A stretch of 64,000 bases of DNA from Acidobacteriaceae bacterium. GTDB taxonomy: Bacteria > Acidobacteriota > Terriglobia > Terriglobales > Acidobacteriaceae. The first letter of the stretch is position 1, and each line of letters starts with the position of its first letter. Where the stretch lies: NCBI GenBank assembly GCA_030041435.1, contig JASHNW010000101.1, forward strand, positions 28,584 through 92,583. The letters are read 5' to 3'. Positions 18,890 to 29,405 of the stretch are shown one piece after another. Under the pieces are notes generated by a model. The model had not been told where the DNA came from. It was given only the letters and a program-made list of their open reading frames with translations, and ran no database searches. The position numbers and the translations under genes are program-made.

Positions 18890-21538
18890 GTGCCCCTCGT
18901 CATGCATCGCATCCACGCATCCGCTCCCCGCTTTCGCGCCCACGCAGTCTGCAGACTCTGCTCGCGCCCCCTGGCGTGGCTTCTTCCTGTTCTGGCTCTC
19001 AGCGCGCTGGCGCAGGCGCCGGATACCTCCGGCAACCTGCCGCAGCTATCCCGCGAAGCCCGCCCCCAGCAGCTCATCGCCGTTCCCGGACAGCAATCCG
19101 CGCTGCTCGGTCACGAGTCCGGCCGCTTCGAGGCCTGGGCCTGGCCGCTGAAAATCCTCCACGACTTCCACCTCAGCGTGCGCGTCGGCGGCGAGATTCT
19201 CAGCGGCGACTCCCTGGTGCGCAGCGTCACCGTGCGTCCGGAATCCACTACCCTCGTCTACGCCGGCGATACCTTCTCCATCACCGAGACGCTCCTCGTC
19301 CCCATCGATCAGCCGGCCGCGCTGGTCCGCCTGCAAATTGAAACCGCCGAGCCGATCGAGACCATCGTCTCCTTTGTCCCCGATCTGCAGCTGGAGTGGC
19401 CTGGCGCCATCGGCGGGGTCGACACGGACTGGAATCCCAAACTGCACGCGTACGTGCTCAGCGAGCCCCTGCAGCGCTTCGAAGCCGTGGTCGGCTCGCC
19501 CACCGCCTCGCAGTTTGCCGAAACCTATCCCGTTGCATGGCCCGGCCCCGAAGAGAGCGCCTTCTCCCTCGGCACGACCCCCCGGGGCTCCGCCACCGAA
19601 TACGTCGTCATGGCCGCCGCTCTCGGTCACCCGAAAGACGCCGAACAGCGCTTTCTGCGCCTGTCTACCGCTTTCGATGCCACCCTGCAGCAGGCGCGCC
19701 AGTACTACCAGGACTATCTGCGCGATCGCGTGCAGATCACCCTGCCCGACCCCATGCTCCAGAGCGCCTTCGACTGGTCCGAAATCGGCTTGATCCAGTC
19801 GCTGGTGCATAACCCATACCTCGGCCCCGGCCTCATCGCCGGATACAACACTTCCGGCGACGACCAGCGTCCTGGCTTCGCGTGGTTCTTCGGGCGCGAT
19901 TCTCTCTGGACCTCCTTCGCCCTCAACTCCGTCGGCGACTTCGCCACCTCCCGCGCCGCCATCGACTTTCTCTCCCGTTACCAGCGCGACGACGGCAAGA
20001 TTCCCCACGAAATCTCCCAGACCGCCACCTTTCTCCCATGGTTCAAGTCCGTCCCCTTCGCGTGGGCCTCTGCCGATGCCACCCCGCTCTTCATCATTGC
20101 CACGCGCGATTATGTGCAGCAGAGCGGCGACGTTCAGTTTGCGCGCGACCACTGGGATCAGCTCTGGAAGGCCTGGCAGTTTCTCCTCTCCACCTGCAAC
20201 GCGGATGGCCTCGCGCAGAATGCCGGCGCGGGTCACGGTTGGGTTGAAGCCGGTCCTCTCATCCCCATCCGTGCGGAACTCTACCAAAGCGGCCTCGGCC
20301 TTGAAGCCGCTCGCTCTCTGGCTCAGATCGCTGCCCTCCTGCACAAGGACGATGTGCAGCGGCAGCTGATGGCCGCCTTCGATCGCGGCCTGCCCACCCT
20401 GAACCGCGTCTACTGGATTCCCGACATGGACGCCTGGTCCCTCGGCCTCGATATGCAGGGGCAGATCATGCGTGTCCCCAGCGTGCTCGCTTCCGTCCCC
20501 ATGTGGTTTGGGCTGCTCGATGCCGATAAAACCGAGTCCATGATCGACCGCATCGCCGGCCCCGGCTTCGCAACCGACTGGGGCGAGCGCATCATCTCCT
20601 CCCGCGATCCCAAATACGATCCCGGCCAGTATCACGGCGGCTCCGTGTGGCCGCTCTTCACCGGCTGGGCCTCCGTCGGCGAGTACCGCTATCACCGCGC
20701 CCTCGCCGGCTATACCAGCCTGCTCGCCAATGCCCAGCTCACCTCGGCCGGCTCGCTCGGCCACGTCACTGAGGTTCTCTCCGGCAATTACTTCCAGAGC
20801 CTTTCGCCCGCCACTCCCGATCAGACATGGTCCGCGGCCATGGTTGCCGCGCCGCTGCTGCGCGGCCTCTTCGGCCTCGAAGCGGACGCCGCCACGCACA
20901 CCCTCACCTTCGCGCCGCACGTCCCCGCCGGCTGGACCTCATTCGCTGTCCGAAACGTCCACATCGGCTCCTCGCAGCTCGATCTTTCATGGTCCAGGAC
21001 AACCACCGTCATTCGCCTGGACGTCGTCCGCCGCGGCTCTGATCCCTGCGACCTCGATTTCGCTCCCGCCCTGAGCCTGCGCGCAAGGGTCCGGCGCGTC
21101 CTGCTCGATGGGCACCCGCTCCCCTTCCACGTGGAGATCAACGGCATCGACCAGCACGTGCGGGTGCGTGTCCCCACGTCCAATGCGACGCAGACCGTGA
21201 CCATGGACGTGCAGGACGACTTCGCCATCGGGGAAGAGAACCACTTGCCGCCTCCCGGCAGCCCCAGCCTCGGCTCCCGCGTCATCGCACAGCGCTGGTC
21301 GCCTGATCGCTCCGTGCTCACTCTCTATCTCGCTGGCCCCGCTGCAGGCTCAGGCGAGCTGCTCGCATGGAATGCCGCGCAGATCGTGCGCGTAGAGGGC
21401 GCTGCTCTGCTTCCTGCCCAGGCAGACAGCGCGCGCATCCAGTATCGAATGCCCGCCGCGGATCCTTCCGGCGATGCTCATCTCGAGATCGCCATTCATT
21501 TCACGGCGCATCGAAGAAACAGGCCCGGCGCGCAGTGA
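18890..21538 (+). CDS. Secreted amylo-alpha-1,6-glucosidase-like (alpha/alpha)6 glycosidase
   Basis: The 882-residue protein has a signal peptide (PLAWLLPVLALSALAQ). A beta-sandwich N-domain covers about residues 45-270 and an (alpha/alpha)6 barrel about 280-690 (FAWFFGRDSLWTSFAL, GKIPHEISQT, FAWASADATPLFI, YHGGSVWPLFTGWAS). This is the layout of glycogen-debranching-enzyme C-domain/MGH1-like proteins. The RDSLW and HGGSVWP motifs bracket the usual catalytic acids. Being exported, it probably acts on branched alpha-glucans or other oligosaccharides in the periplasm. The GTG at 18890 has a ribosome site only 2 nt away and the ATG at 18902 has one 14 nt away, so the start is uncertain. The GH13 gene follows closely, suggesting an operon. 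Confidence 0.78.
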   Translation: MPLVMHRIHASAPRFRAHAVCRLCSRPLAWLLPVLALSALAQAPDTSGNLPQLSREARPQQLIAVPGQQSALLGHESGRFEAWAWPLKILHDFHLSVRVGGEILSGDSLVRSVTVRPESTTLVYAGDTFSITETLLVPIDQPAALVRLQIETAEPIETIVSFVPDLQLEWPGAIGGVDTDWNPKLHAYVLSEPLQRFEAVVGSPTASQFAETYPVAWPGPEESAFSLGTTPRGSATEYVVMAAALGHPKDAEQRFLRLSTAFDATLQQARQYYQDYLRDRVQITLPDPMLQSAFDWSEIGLIQSLVHNPYLGPGLIAGYNTSGDDQRPGFAWFFGRDSLWTSFALNSVGDFATSRAAIDFLSRYQRDDGKIPHEISQTATFLPWFKSVPFAWASADATPLFIIATRDYVQQSGDVQFARDHWDQLWKAWQFLLSTCNADGLAQNAGAGHGWVEAGPLIPIRAELYQSGLGLEAARSLAQIAALLHKDDVQRQLMAAFDRGLPTLNRVYWIPDMDAWSLGLDMQGQIMRVPSVLASVPMWFGLLDADKTESMIDRIAGPGFATDWGERIISSRDPKYDPGQYHGGSVWPLFTGWASVGEYRYHRALAGYTSLLANAQLTSAGSLGHVTEVLSGNYFQSLSPATPDQTWSAAMVAAPLLRGLFGLEADAATHTLTFAPHVPAGWTSFAVRNVHIGSSQLDLSWSRTTTVIRLDVVRRGSDPCDLDFAPALSLRARVRRVLLDGHPLPFHVEINGIDQHVRVRVPTSNATQTVTMDVQDDFAIGEENHLPPPGSPSLGSRVIAQRWSPDRSVLTLYLAGPAAGSGELLAWNAAQIVRVEGAALLPAQADSARIQYRMPAADPSGDAHLEIAIHFTAHRRNRPGAQ

Positions 21539-21569
21539 CGCCGCCGCCCGCGCAGACGAGGAGTCATTC

Positions 21570-23354
21570 ATGATGTCCCGGCCACGGTTCGTGCTCGCTC
21601 TCTTCCTCGCAGTCTGCGGCTCTCTGTACCCGCAAACCTCCGTCCCGTCCCCCGCCTCTTCGCATCAGCCGTGGTGGCGCAATGCTGTCACCTACGAGGT
21701 CTACCCGCGCAGCTTCGCCGACTCCAACAACGACGGCATCGGCGATCTCAACGGCATCGCGTCGAAGCTCGACTACCTGGAGGCCCTCGGCGTCGACGCC
21801 ATCTGGATTACTCCCTGCTTCCCGTCCCCGCAAAAGGATTTCGGCTACGACGTCTCCGACTACACCAGCATCGATCCCATGTACGGAACCCTCGCCGACT
21901 TCGACAATCTCGTCCAGCAGGCGCGCCGGCGCCATATCCGCGTCCTCATGGACTTCGTCCTGAATCACACTTCCGATCAAAACCCGTGGTTCCTCGATTC
22001 CCGCTCCTCGCGCACGTCGGCTCGTCGCAACTGGTACATCTGGCGCAACGGCAAAGGCCCCGGCCAGCCGCCCAATAACTGGATCTCCGACTTCGGCGGA
22101 TCGGCATGGACCTGGGACGCGAAGACCCGCCAGTACTACTACCACTACTTCGAGGCCGCGCAGCCCGACCTCAACTGGCGCAATCCCGCCGTCGAAAAAG
22201 CCATGTTCGACGTTGCCCGCTTCTGGTACAACCGCGGCGTCGCCGGCTTCCGTCTCGACGCCGTAGACACCCTCTTCGAAGACCGCAAACTGCATAACAA
22301 TCCTTACGTCAATGGAGAGATGGTCAACAAGTACAACGACAATCTCCCCCAGAATCACGTCGTCCTCCGCCGCCTGCGCAGCTTATCCGACGGCTACGGC
22401 GCCGTGCTGCTGGGCGAAACCTGGACCGACAACATCGGCCAGCTGAAGCAGTACTACGGTGGCCACGACGACGAAATTCAGCTCCCCATGGATTTCATGT
22501 TCGCTACCGTCAACACTCTCTCCGCCCCGAAATTCCGCCACCAGATCGACTCCATCGAATCCTCCGGAGAGTGGCCCGTCTTCGTCATTACCAATCACGA
22601 CATGGAGCGCTCCTACAACCGCTACGGCGACGGTGTGCACAACGATCAGATTGCGAAACTCATGGCCGCGCTCTATCTCACCCTCCGCGGCACCGCCGTC
22701 ATGTACTACGGCGAAGAGATCGGCATGCGCAACAACGATCCCACCCGCCTCCAGGACGTGCTCGACCCGCTCGGCCGCATGGACTGGCCGAAGAACAAGG
22801 GCCGCGACGGTGAGCGCACCCCCATGCAGTGGAGCGCCGCGCCCAACGCCGGATTCACCGCCGGCAAGCCCTGGCTGCCCATCCCCGCCAGCTACTCAAC
22901 CTACAACGTCGCCACCGAACTGCGCGACCCCGGCTCCATCCTGAATTTCTACAAGGCTCTCCTGCGCCTCCGGCAAGAGAATCCCGCCTTTGCCGGCGGC
23001 AATTATCTCGATTGCGATCCCAGTGACCCGAACATTCTTTGTTTCCTCAGAAGTTACGGCGATCGTTCCGCCCTGGTGGCGCTGAACCTCTCCAACCGCC
23101 CGCAGCCGCTGTCCCTCGACCTCAGCCGCTATGAATGGGGGGCAGGGAAGGTCTCGGTTCTGCTCACCACCATGCCGCAGCCTCCCACCGATCTGCGCCA
23201 CGCAGTCCTCGATCCCTTTGCGGTCGTCATCCTGCAATGTCAGGGCTCGCCCTCCGCGTCGCCGCCGGCCAGCGCATCCTCCGCCCCTCCCCCGCTCCAG
23301 GAGCACGCCCATTTCGCATCCACGGCTGCAGAGGCCCGGCTTCCCCCGTCATAA
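21570..23354 (+). CDS. GH13 alpha-glucosidase (oligo-1,6-glucosidase type), exported
   Basis: The ATG at 21570 follows GACGAGGAG and gives 594 residues with a signal peptide (RFVLALFLAVCGSLYPQ). All GH13 conserved regions are present: MDFVLNHTSDQNPWF, the nucleophile Asp in GFRLDAVDT, the acid/base Glu in LLGETW and the transition-state Asp in VITNHDMER. The start of the barrel (WWRNAVTYEVYPRSFADSN) is typical of exo-acting alpha-glucosidases and trehalose-6-phosphate hydrolase relatives. It likely liberates glucose from malto- or isomalto-oligosaccharides in the periplasm. It follows the debranching-type gene by 31 nt and precedes a TonB receptor. Confidence 0.9.
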   Translation: MMSRPRFVLALFLAVCGSLYPQTSVPSPASSHQPWWRNAVTYEVYPRSFADSNNDGIGDLNGIASKLDYLEALGVDAIWITPCFPSPQKDFGYDVSDYTSIDPMYGTLADFDNLVQQARRRHIRVLMDFVLNHTSDQNPWFLDSRSSRTSARRNWYIWRNGKGPGQPPNNWISDFGGSAWTWDAKTRQYYYHYFEAAQPDLNWRNPAVEKAMFDVARFWYNRGVAGFRLDAVDTLFEDRKLHNNPYVNGEMVNKYNDNLPQNHVVLRRLRSLSDGYGAVLLGETWTDNIGQLKQYYGGHDDEIQLPMDFMFATVNTLSAPKFRHQIDSIESSGEWPVFVITNHDMERSYNRYGDGVHNDQIAKLMAALYLTLRGTAVMYYGEEIGMRNNDPTRLQDVLDPLGRMDWPKNKGRDGERTPMQWSAAPNAGFTAGKPWLPIPASYSTYNVATELRDPGSILNFYKALLRLRQENPAFAGGNYLDCDPSDPNILCFLRSYGDRSALVALNLSNRPQPLSLDLSRYEWGAGKVSVLLTTMPQPPTDLRHAVLDPFAVVILQCQGSPSASPPASASSAPPPLQEHAHFASTAAEARLPPS

Positions 23355-23397
23355 ACCCTGCAGAATCCCCCCTCTGTTCCTGCCATTCCGCCCCGGC

Positions 23398-23424
23398 TTG
23401 ACTCTTGAAACGTTTAAATATAGA
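23398..23424 (+). promoter_or_regulatory. Promoter with LacI-type operator in the spacer, upstream of receptor 2
   Basis: TTGACT (23398-23403) and TATAGA (23419-23424) are promoter-like with a short 15-nt spacer. The spacer holds TTGAAACGTTTAAA (23405-23418 by overlap), a 14-bp near-perfect palindrome with core AAACGTTT. A repressor bound there would block RNA polymerase directly. The gap between the GH13 stop and the receptor start (23355-23661) shows no gene. Confidence 0.5.
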
Positions 23425-23661
23425 TTTCCGGCACATCGATTTTTGAGGCCGCTTTTGTCGTGAAGACCAATGGTATCTCCAAAATCGCCGCCGCCGCTCC
23501 TCCGGTCTTCCGCAGCGTCGCTGCGTCCGCAAGGCACAGTCTCTCTGCGTGCTGTCATCGCCGCGGGCCGCACCAACCGCAAACTCCGGCCACCGCCGCT
23601 GATTTCCCCGCCTCCTGCCGCACACAGCGAGCGGGCCAGGTTGTCTGGAGGGGGATCCCCG

Positions 23662-26600
23662 ATGAGACGCAAGCTCTTCGTTCCTGGTTATTGGCTGATG
23701 CTTCTCGGCCTCGTATGCGCTCTTCCCCTGAGCCGCGCTGTTGCTCAGGAAGTTACCGCTGCCGTCAACGGCCAGGTTACCGATCCCAGCGGCGCCGTCA
23801 TCGCCAACTCCACCATCACCGCCACCGATGTCAACCGCGGCAGCAAGTTCGTCACCAAAAGCGATGCGGCCGGCGAGTACAACCTGCCCCGTCTCCCCAT
23901 CGGAACCTACACGCTGCAGGCCGAGGCTGCCGGTTTCGATACCATCCTTCACTCCGCCTTTACCCTCGTCCTCAATGAGACCGCACGCATCAATTTCAAA
24001 ATGAGCGTCGGCCGCGTCTCCCAGGTAGTCACCGTCAACGCCAGCTCTCCGGTCCTGCAGGAAGAAAGCACTGAGATCAGCACCGTGATCGACGCTACCA
24101 CCAACGTCTCGCTGCCCCTGGCCAGCCGTAACTACCTGCAGCTCACTCTGCTCGCACCCGGCGTCACGACCACCAACCCCGAAGGCATGCAGGTCGCCCA
24201 GCGCATCGATACTGCTGAGGAGCCCTATGTCAACGGCAACCGCGCCCAGGATAACAACTATCTGCTCGACGGCATGGACAATAACCAGACCTCCGACAAC
24301 CTCGTCGCCTACACGCCCAGCCCCGACGCCATCGAAGAATTCAACATGATCACCCAGAACGCCCCCGCCGAGTTCGGCAACTTTCAGGGCGGTATTGTCA
24401 ACGTCACTACCAAGGCCGGCACCAACCAGTTTCACGGCGATGTCTTCGAGTTCTTCCGCAACGACGTCCTCAACGCCAATAACTGGTTCAACAATCTCGA
24501 AAACGCCCAGGCCGGCAGCGACGTCGCGCCCCGTCCCGGCGTGCGCTGGAACATGTTCGGCTTCACCCTCGGTGGTCCCGTCATTCGCCGCAAGCTCTTC
24601 TTCTTTGTCGACTATCAGGGCCAGCGCTTCGAGCAATACGCCGACTCCGCCTTCAGCGCCTTCACCGCCAGCGAGCGTGCCGGCGACTTCGGCCAGCTCT
24701 GTACCGACCCCTCCGTCGGCGGCAGCTTCGACAACAACGGCAACTGCACCGGTGGCACCCAGGTCGTCGATCCCTATACCGGCGCCAACATCCCCTTCAA
24801 CCGCCTGCACGATTACATCGCCGGCGATACCGATCCCACCCTCACCGCACAATACAATTCCGGATCGGGCGTGGTCGCGCAGAACCTCTTCGCCTCGCCC
24901 TACTACCCCTCCACCGCCGTTCTCACCAACTCCACCATCCTCAATAACTTCGTCTTCAGCACGCGCACGCCCCTCAATGTCGATCAGGGCGATGCTCGCA
25001 TCGACTGGAACCTTTCCGACACCAACCACCTCTTCTCACGCTATTCGCGCGAGGAGCAGCAGAACTACCCCGTCAACAGCCTGCTCTCGGTCAGCGTCAA
25101 TAACGGTGCGGCCGACATGGAGAGCGGCGTCATCGACTGGACCCACACCTTCAACCCCCACCTCGTCAACGATGGCCGCTTCGGCGTCAACTGGGTACAG
25201 CTCCTGAACAACTCCTCCGCCACTCCCGGCGTCGGCAATCTGGGCGACTCACTCGGCATCCCCAACGGCAACGAAGGGGGCGAAGGCCTGCTGGAAATCG
25301 ACCTCGGGCCTTCCTCCGGCATCGGCGGCGCGGGCAACATTCAGAACTGGTCCGACACCATCATCCAGGCCAGCGACAACCTCACAATCACCCGCGGTCG
25401 TCACGTCCTGCAGGGCGGCTTCCAGTTCATGCGTCAGCGCATGGACGACTTCTACGCCGGCAACGCAGGCATCCTCGGCGATCGCTATTTCGGCGGCAAC
25501 TTCACCGGTGCGCCGGATACCGATTTCTACCTCGGCATGGTCAACACCTCCGCTCAGTATTTCCCCTCCATCGCCGGAGGCACCGGCGAACCCGCCTGGG
25601 GACAGCGCTCCTCCATTTTCGGCGCATACGGCCAGGACAACTGGCGCGCCATGCCCGGACTGGAGCTCAACTACGGTCTCCGCTACCAGGCCCACACCCC
25701 GTGGACCGAGGCCCATGGCCGCCAGCTCAACTACGATCCCGTCACCGGCCAGCCGCTTTACCCGGCCGGCTCTGCGCTGCCTTCGGTCGCCTTCCCTGGT
25801 CTCCCGTCCGTGGCCGACAGCAACAAGGCTCTCTATAACGGTTACTACGGCGTCGAGGACCTCGAGCCGCGCCTCGGGTTCGCCTGGACCACCGATGGCG
25901 GCCAGGGCAAAATCGTCATCCGCGGCGCCTACTCTGTCTCCGATTATCTCGAGGGCACCGGCAACGCCCTGCGTCCCACCCTCAACATCCCCTTCAACAT
26001 CCAGATGCAGCTCGATAACTTCTGCTCCGGTGGCACCGCCGGCTGCAATCCCGCTCAGCTGCTCATCACCAATCCCCTGGTCATTAATACCTCGAACCTT
26101 CTTGCCGGTGTCCTGCTGAACCTCTGGGCGCCCAACGTGCGTCCCGCGGTCGCGCAGCAGTGGAACCTCACCGTGCAGCGCGAGCTCAACCCCAGCACCG
26201 CCTTTGAGGTCGCCTACGTCGGCCAGCACAGCACCCACCTCATGGTTCCGGAGAGCCTGCTGCAACTCCATATGCTGCCCAACGGCAGCACGATCCCCAG
26301 CCCATATCTTTCCGGCAATCCCGATCTCACCAGCACCGTCTCCTATGTCACCGCCACCTACTCCGACGGCAACGCCGCCTACAGCGGCCTGCAGGCCGTC
26401 TTCCAGCGCCACATGGCCAACGGTCTCGAAGGCCAGATCTCCTACGCCTGGTCGCACTGCCTCACCAACAGCATCGGCTTTTACGGCGATGTCGGACAGG
26501 CGTCCAACGCCTCCGCCTACTGGCAGAACCTCTACGATCCCGCGGCCGAGTGGGGCAGCTGCTACTTCGACCTCCATAACAACCTCACCGCCCACGCCGT

Positions 26601-27135
26601 CTACAACCTTCCTTTCGGACGCGGCCGCCAGCTCGCCTCTCACTTCAATCGCTTCACCAATGCCGTCATCAGCAACTGGACTGTCGCCGGCATCTACACC
26701 TTCCGCGGCGGATTTCCCCTCACCGCCGTCGATGCCACCGACTATTCCGGAACGAACAGCCGCGGCGAACGCGCCGACTGCCTGGGGCCGGTGCAGTATG
26801 AGAAGCAGCGCACCATCTCGGGCATCCAGTGGGTCAATCCAGACACCTATTCGAACCCGCAGGACGGCGCCTTCGGCACCTGCGGCGTCAGCACGCTGCG
26901 CGGTCCCGGCATGGATGACGTCGACCTGAGCCTCCAGCGCGACTTCCCGACCTTCGAAAGCCAGAGGCTCGAGTTCCGCGCCGAGGGCATCAACGCGCTC
27001 AATCACCCCATCTTCAACGCTCCCAACATGTACTGCTCGGGCGCTGCGGGCGCGGCCTGCAGCGCTGGATACGGTCTCATCAGCTCCACCCAGGGCGAGC
27101 GGAATCTGCAGTTCGCTCTGAAGTATTATTTCTGA
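23662..27135 (+). CDS. Oar-like TonB-dependent receptor 2
   Basis: The ATG at 23662 after GGAGGGG gives 1157 residues; the open frame upstream to 23470 lacks coding character. A signal peptide (MLLGLVCALPLSRAVAQ) precedes a carboxypeptidase-regulatory-like domain (VNGQVTDPSGAVIANSTITA), a plug with NYLLDGMDNNQT, and a long barrel ending LQFALKYYF. It should import an oligosaccharide across the outer membrane. The GH13 and debranching genes lie upstream and a GH9 endoglucanase follows 35 nt downstream, probably co-transcribed, so beta-glucan fragments are one plausible ligand. Confidence 0.92.
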   Translation: MRRKLFVPGYWLMLLGLVCALPLSRAVAQEVTAAVNGQVTDPSGAVIANSTITATDVNRGSKFVTKSDAAGEYNLPRLPIGTYTLQAEAAGFDTILHSAFTLVLNETARINFKMSVGRVSQVVTVNASSPVLQEESTEISTVIDATTNVSLPLASRNYLQLTLLAPGVTTTNPEGMQVAQRIDTAEEPYVNGNRAQDNNYLLDGMDNNQTSDNLVAYTPSPDAIEEFNMITQNAPAEFGNFQGGIVNVTTKAGTNQFHGDVFEFFRNDVLNANNWFNNLENAQAGSDVAPRPGVRWNMFGFTLGGPVIRRKLFFFVDYQGQRFEQYADSAFSAFTASERAGDFGQLCTDPSVGGSFDNNGNCTGGTQVVDPYTGANIPFNRLHDYIAGDTDPTLTAQYNSGSGVVAQNLFASPYYPSTAVLTNSTILNNFVFSTRTPLNVDQGDARIDWNLSDTNHLFSRYSREEQQNYPVNSLLSVSVNNGAADMESGVIDWTHTFNPHLVNDGRFGVNWVQLLNNSSATPGVGNLGDSLGIPNGNEGGEGLLEIDLGPSSGIGGAGNIQNWSDTIIQASDNLTITRGRHVLQGGFQFMRQRMDDFYAGNAGILGDRYFGGNFTGAPDTDFYLGMVNTSAQYFPSIAGGTGEPAWGQRSSIFGAYGQDNWRAMPGLELNYGLRYQAHTPWTEAHGRQLNYDPVTGQPLYPAGSALPSVAFPGLPSVADSNKALYNGYYGVEDLEPRLGFAWTTDGGQGKIVIRGAYSVSDYLEGTGNALRPTLNIPFNIQMQLDNFCSGGTAGCNPAQLLITNPLVINTSNLLAGVLLNLWAPNVRPAVAQQWNLTVQRELNPSTAFEVAYVGQHSTHLMVPESLLQLHMLPNGSTIPSPYLSGNPDLTSTVSYVTATYSDGNAAYSGLQAVFQRHMANGLEGQISYAWSHCLTNSIGFYGDVGQASNASAYWQNLYDPAAEWGSCYFDLHNNLTAHAVYNLPFGRGRQLASHFNRFTNAVISNWTVAGIYTFRGGFPLTAVDATDYSGTNSRGERADCLGPVQYEKQRTISGIQWVNPDTYSNPQDGAFGTCGVSTLRGPGMDDVDLSLQRDFPTFESQRLEFRAEGINALNHPIFNAPNMYCSGAAGAACSAGYGLISSTQGERNLQFALKYYF

Positions 27136-27170
27136 CGCATCGCAGAGATCGGCAGAAACGGGAGGATCAC

Positions 27171-29366
27171 ATGCCTCTTTCTATCTCTCGTCTTCGGCTC
27201 GCCGCCGGATTCGCTCTCGCCGCTCTGCTCGTGGCCGCCGTGCGTCCGGCCTTCGCAGAGTCCGCATGGGTGCGCGTTAACCAGGCAGGTTATGAGGCCG
27301 GTCAGCCCGCTCGCGCCTTCCTCATGACCAACGCTCCCGTCTCCGGCGTCACCTTCACGGTGAAGAGCTCCGAAGGCAAGATCGTCGCTTCCGCGTCCGT
27401 CGGCTCCCTCATCGGTACCTGGGGCCACAGCAAGACGGTCATCTACGACGTCTATCCCATCGACTTCCGCGTCCCCGGCGGCGATACCTACACCATCTCT
27501 GTCGCCGGAGCCGTCACCGCCAAATCCCCCCGCTTCGCCGTCGACACCCCGGACGTCCTCTATCCCGGCTTCCTGCTCAACACACTCTTCTTCTATCAGA
27601 CCGAGCGCGACGGCCCCGCCTACATCCCCAACGCCCTCCGCACCGCTCCCGGCCATCTCCACGACGCCAGCGCCACCGTCTACCTCACGCCGCCCATCGA
27701 CGACAACGGCTACGTCGACAACGCGCCGCCTGCACCGCCGCTCGTCCCCGCCAATCTGCCCAAAATCGACGCCTCCGGCGGCTGGTGGGATGCCGGCGAC
27801 TACATGAAGTACGTCGAGGACGAAAGCTACGTCGTCGCCCTCATGGAAATCGGAGTTCGCGATTTTCCCAGCCAGATGGGCGCACTCGCGCCCGCGAATC
27901 CGCCCGCCCCGCCCGTCTCCGTCTCCTGGGCGGGCGACAGCGGCAATGGCGCTCCCTACTCCTCTGACTTCACCAACGAGGCCGCCTTCGGTCTCACCTG
28001 GCTCCGCAAAATGTGGAACGAGCCCGCCAAAACCCTCTACTACCAGGTCGACAACAGCCAGGACTACGACTACTACGGCATGGGCGATCCCGCCTCCACC
28101 GCCGGCTATTGCGGCGGAACCTATAACAATCCTTACTGCCTTATCACCGAGTACGACATCTGGACCCTCCCCCAGGCCGCCGACGACTACGATCAGTCCG
28201 GCGACCCCGAGCCCTGCGATCCGCTCACCACTTACTTCATCTGCTATCGCCCCGTCTTCCCCGCGCTTCCCGCAGGATCGCCCATCAGCCCCAACCTTGC
28301 CGGCCGCCTCTCTGCCGCCTTCGCGCTGTGCTACCAGCTCAACCACATCGCCAATGCCACTCTCGCGCACAGTTGCCTGAAGCAGGCCGAGGACATCTAC
28401 GCTCTCGCCAACCTCTCTTATCCCGATCCCGCGCCGTTCTCTTACACCTTGCCCTGTCCCACCTGCCTGCTCACTACCGCTCCGCCCAATGCAGAAACCG
28501 TGTGGGATGACGACATGGAGCTGGGCGCCACCGAGCTCTACTTCGCCCTCGCAACCGCGCAGCAATGCGGCGATCTCCCCGCCGCCCTGCCCGTCACTGA
28601 CCCCATGAAATACCTCTCTGACGCCACTACCTTCGCGAAGAACTACGTCAGCGATATCTACGATCCCGGCTTCGAAGACACCCTCAATCTCCTCGACGTC
28701 AGCGGCCTCGCGCACTTCGAGCTGTACCGCGCGCTCCAGATGGCCGGCGATCCCGGCGGCCTGGCCTTCAATGCCGCAGGCATTCGCAGGCAGTTCCTCG
28801 CTCAGGTCGGCGTCGCCATCCAGCAGGCTGCGCTCGATCCTTGGGGCTTCGGCGAGCAGTGGGACAACGGCGACGTCACCTCGCACGGCGCCGGGCTCTC
28901 CGTCATGGCCAGCGAAGCGTACTGGCTCACCGGCAACCAGCGTTACAACCTCTATGCGCAGCGCTGGCTCGGCAACATCCTCGGCGCCAACTCGTGGGGA
29001 TCGTCCTTCATCGTCGGCGACGGCGCCACCTTCCCCAACTGCATCCAGCACCAGGTCGCCAATCTGGCCGGAGCTCTAGACGGAACCTCGGGCGGCACGC
29101 CAATCCTCTGGGGCGCTTCCTCCGAAGGTCCGGCCGACCAAACCAGCTCCGGTGTCGTCGATGGCATGAACCTCTGCCCCGCCAACGGCAAGGATCCATT
29201 CAGAAAATTCAATGGCAACGATGGCCCTGTCGATCCATCCGTCTACACCTACTACGCGGACAACATGCAGTCCTACACCACCACGGAACCGGCCATCGAT
29301 CTCACCGCCACTTCCTTCCTCATGTGGTCCTGGCGCATGGCCGGTCAGCCTGCGTTCCCGCTATAG
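27171..29366 (+). CDS. GH9 endoglucanase (cellulase family E)
   Basis: The 731-residue protein has a signal peptide (ending RPAFAES), an N-terminal immunoglobulin-like domain of the CelD type (WVRVNQAGYEAGQPARAFL, about 28-125) and a GH9 (alpha/alpha)6 catalytic domain. The catalytic base region GGWWDAGDYMKYV is intact, the HQVANL and GANSWGSSF segments match the substrate-cleft region, and the acid Glu is in YTTTEPAIDLTA. GH9 enzymes invert on beta-1,4-glucans. The start has GGGAGG 7 nt upstream. The gene is 35 nt from receptor 2 and convergent with the kinase-like gene. Confidence 0.93.
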   Translation: MPLSISRLRLAAGFALAALLVAAVRPAFAESAWVRVNQAGYEAGQPARAFLMTNAPVSGVTFTVKSSEGKIVASASVGSLIGTWGHSKTVIYDVYPIDFRVPGGDTYTISVAGAVTAKSPRFAVDTPDVLYPGFLLNTLFFYQTERDGPAYIPNALRTAPGHLHDASATVYLTPPIDDNGYVDNAPPAPPLVPANLPKIDASGGWWDAGDYMKYVEDESYVVALMEIGVRDFPSQMGALAPANPPAPPVSVSWAGDSGNGAPYSSDFTNEAAFGLTWLRKMWNEPAKTLYYQVDNSQDYDYYGMGDPASTAGYCGGTYNNPYCLITEYDIWTLPQAADDYDQSGDPEPCDPLTTYFICYRPVFPALPAGSPISPNLAGRLSAAFALCYQLNHIANATLAHSCLKQAEDIYALANLSYPDPAPFSYTLPCPTCLLTTAPPNAETVWDDDMELGATELYFALATAQQCGDLPAALPVTDPMKYLSDATTFAKNYVSDIYDPGFEDTLNLLDVSGLAHFELYRALQMAGDPGGLAFNAAGIRRQFLAQVGVAIQQAALDPWGFGEQWDNGDVTSHGAGLSVMASEAYWLTGNQRYNLYAQRWLGNILGANSWGSSFIVGDGATFPNCIQHQVANLAGALDGTSGGTPILWGASSEGPADQTSSGVVDGMNLCPANGKDPFRKFNGNDGPVDPSVYTYYADNMQSYTTTEPAIDLTATSFLMWSWRMAGQPAFPL

Positions 29367-29405
29367 CAATTCCTGCGTCGGTGTATTTGCTATCCCGCCG
29401 GCGAT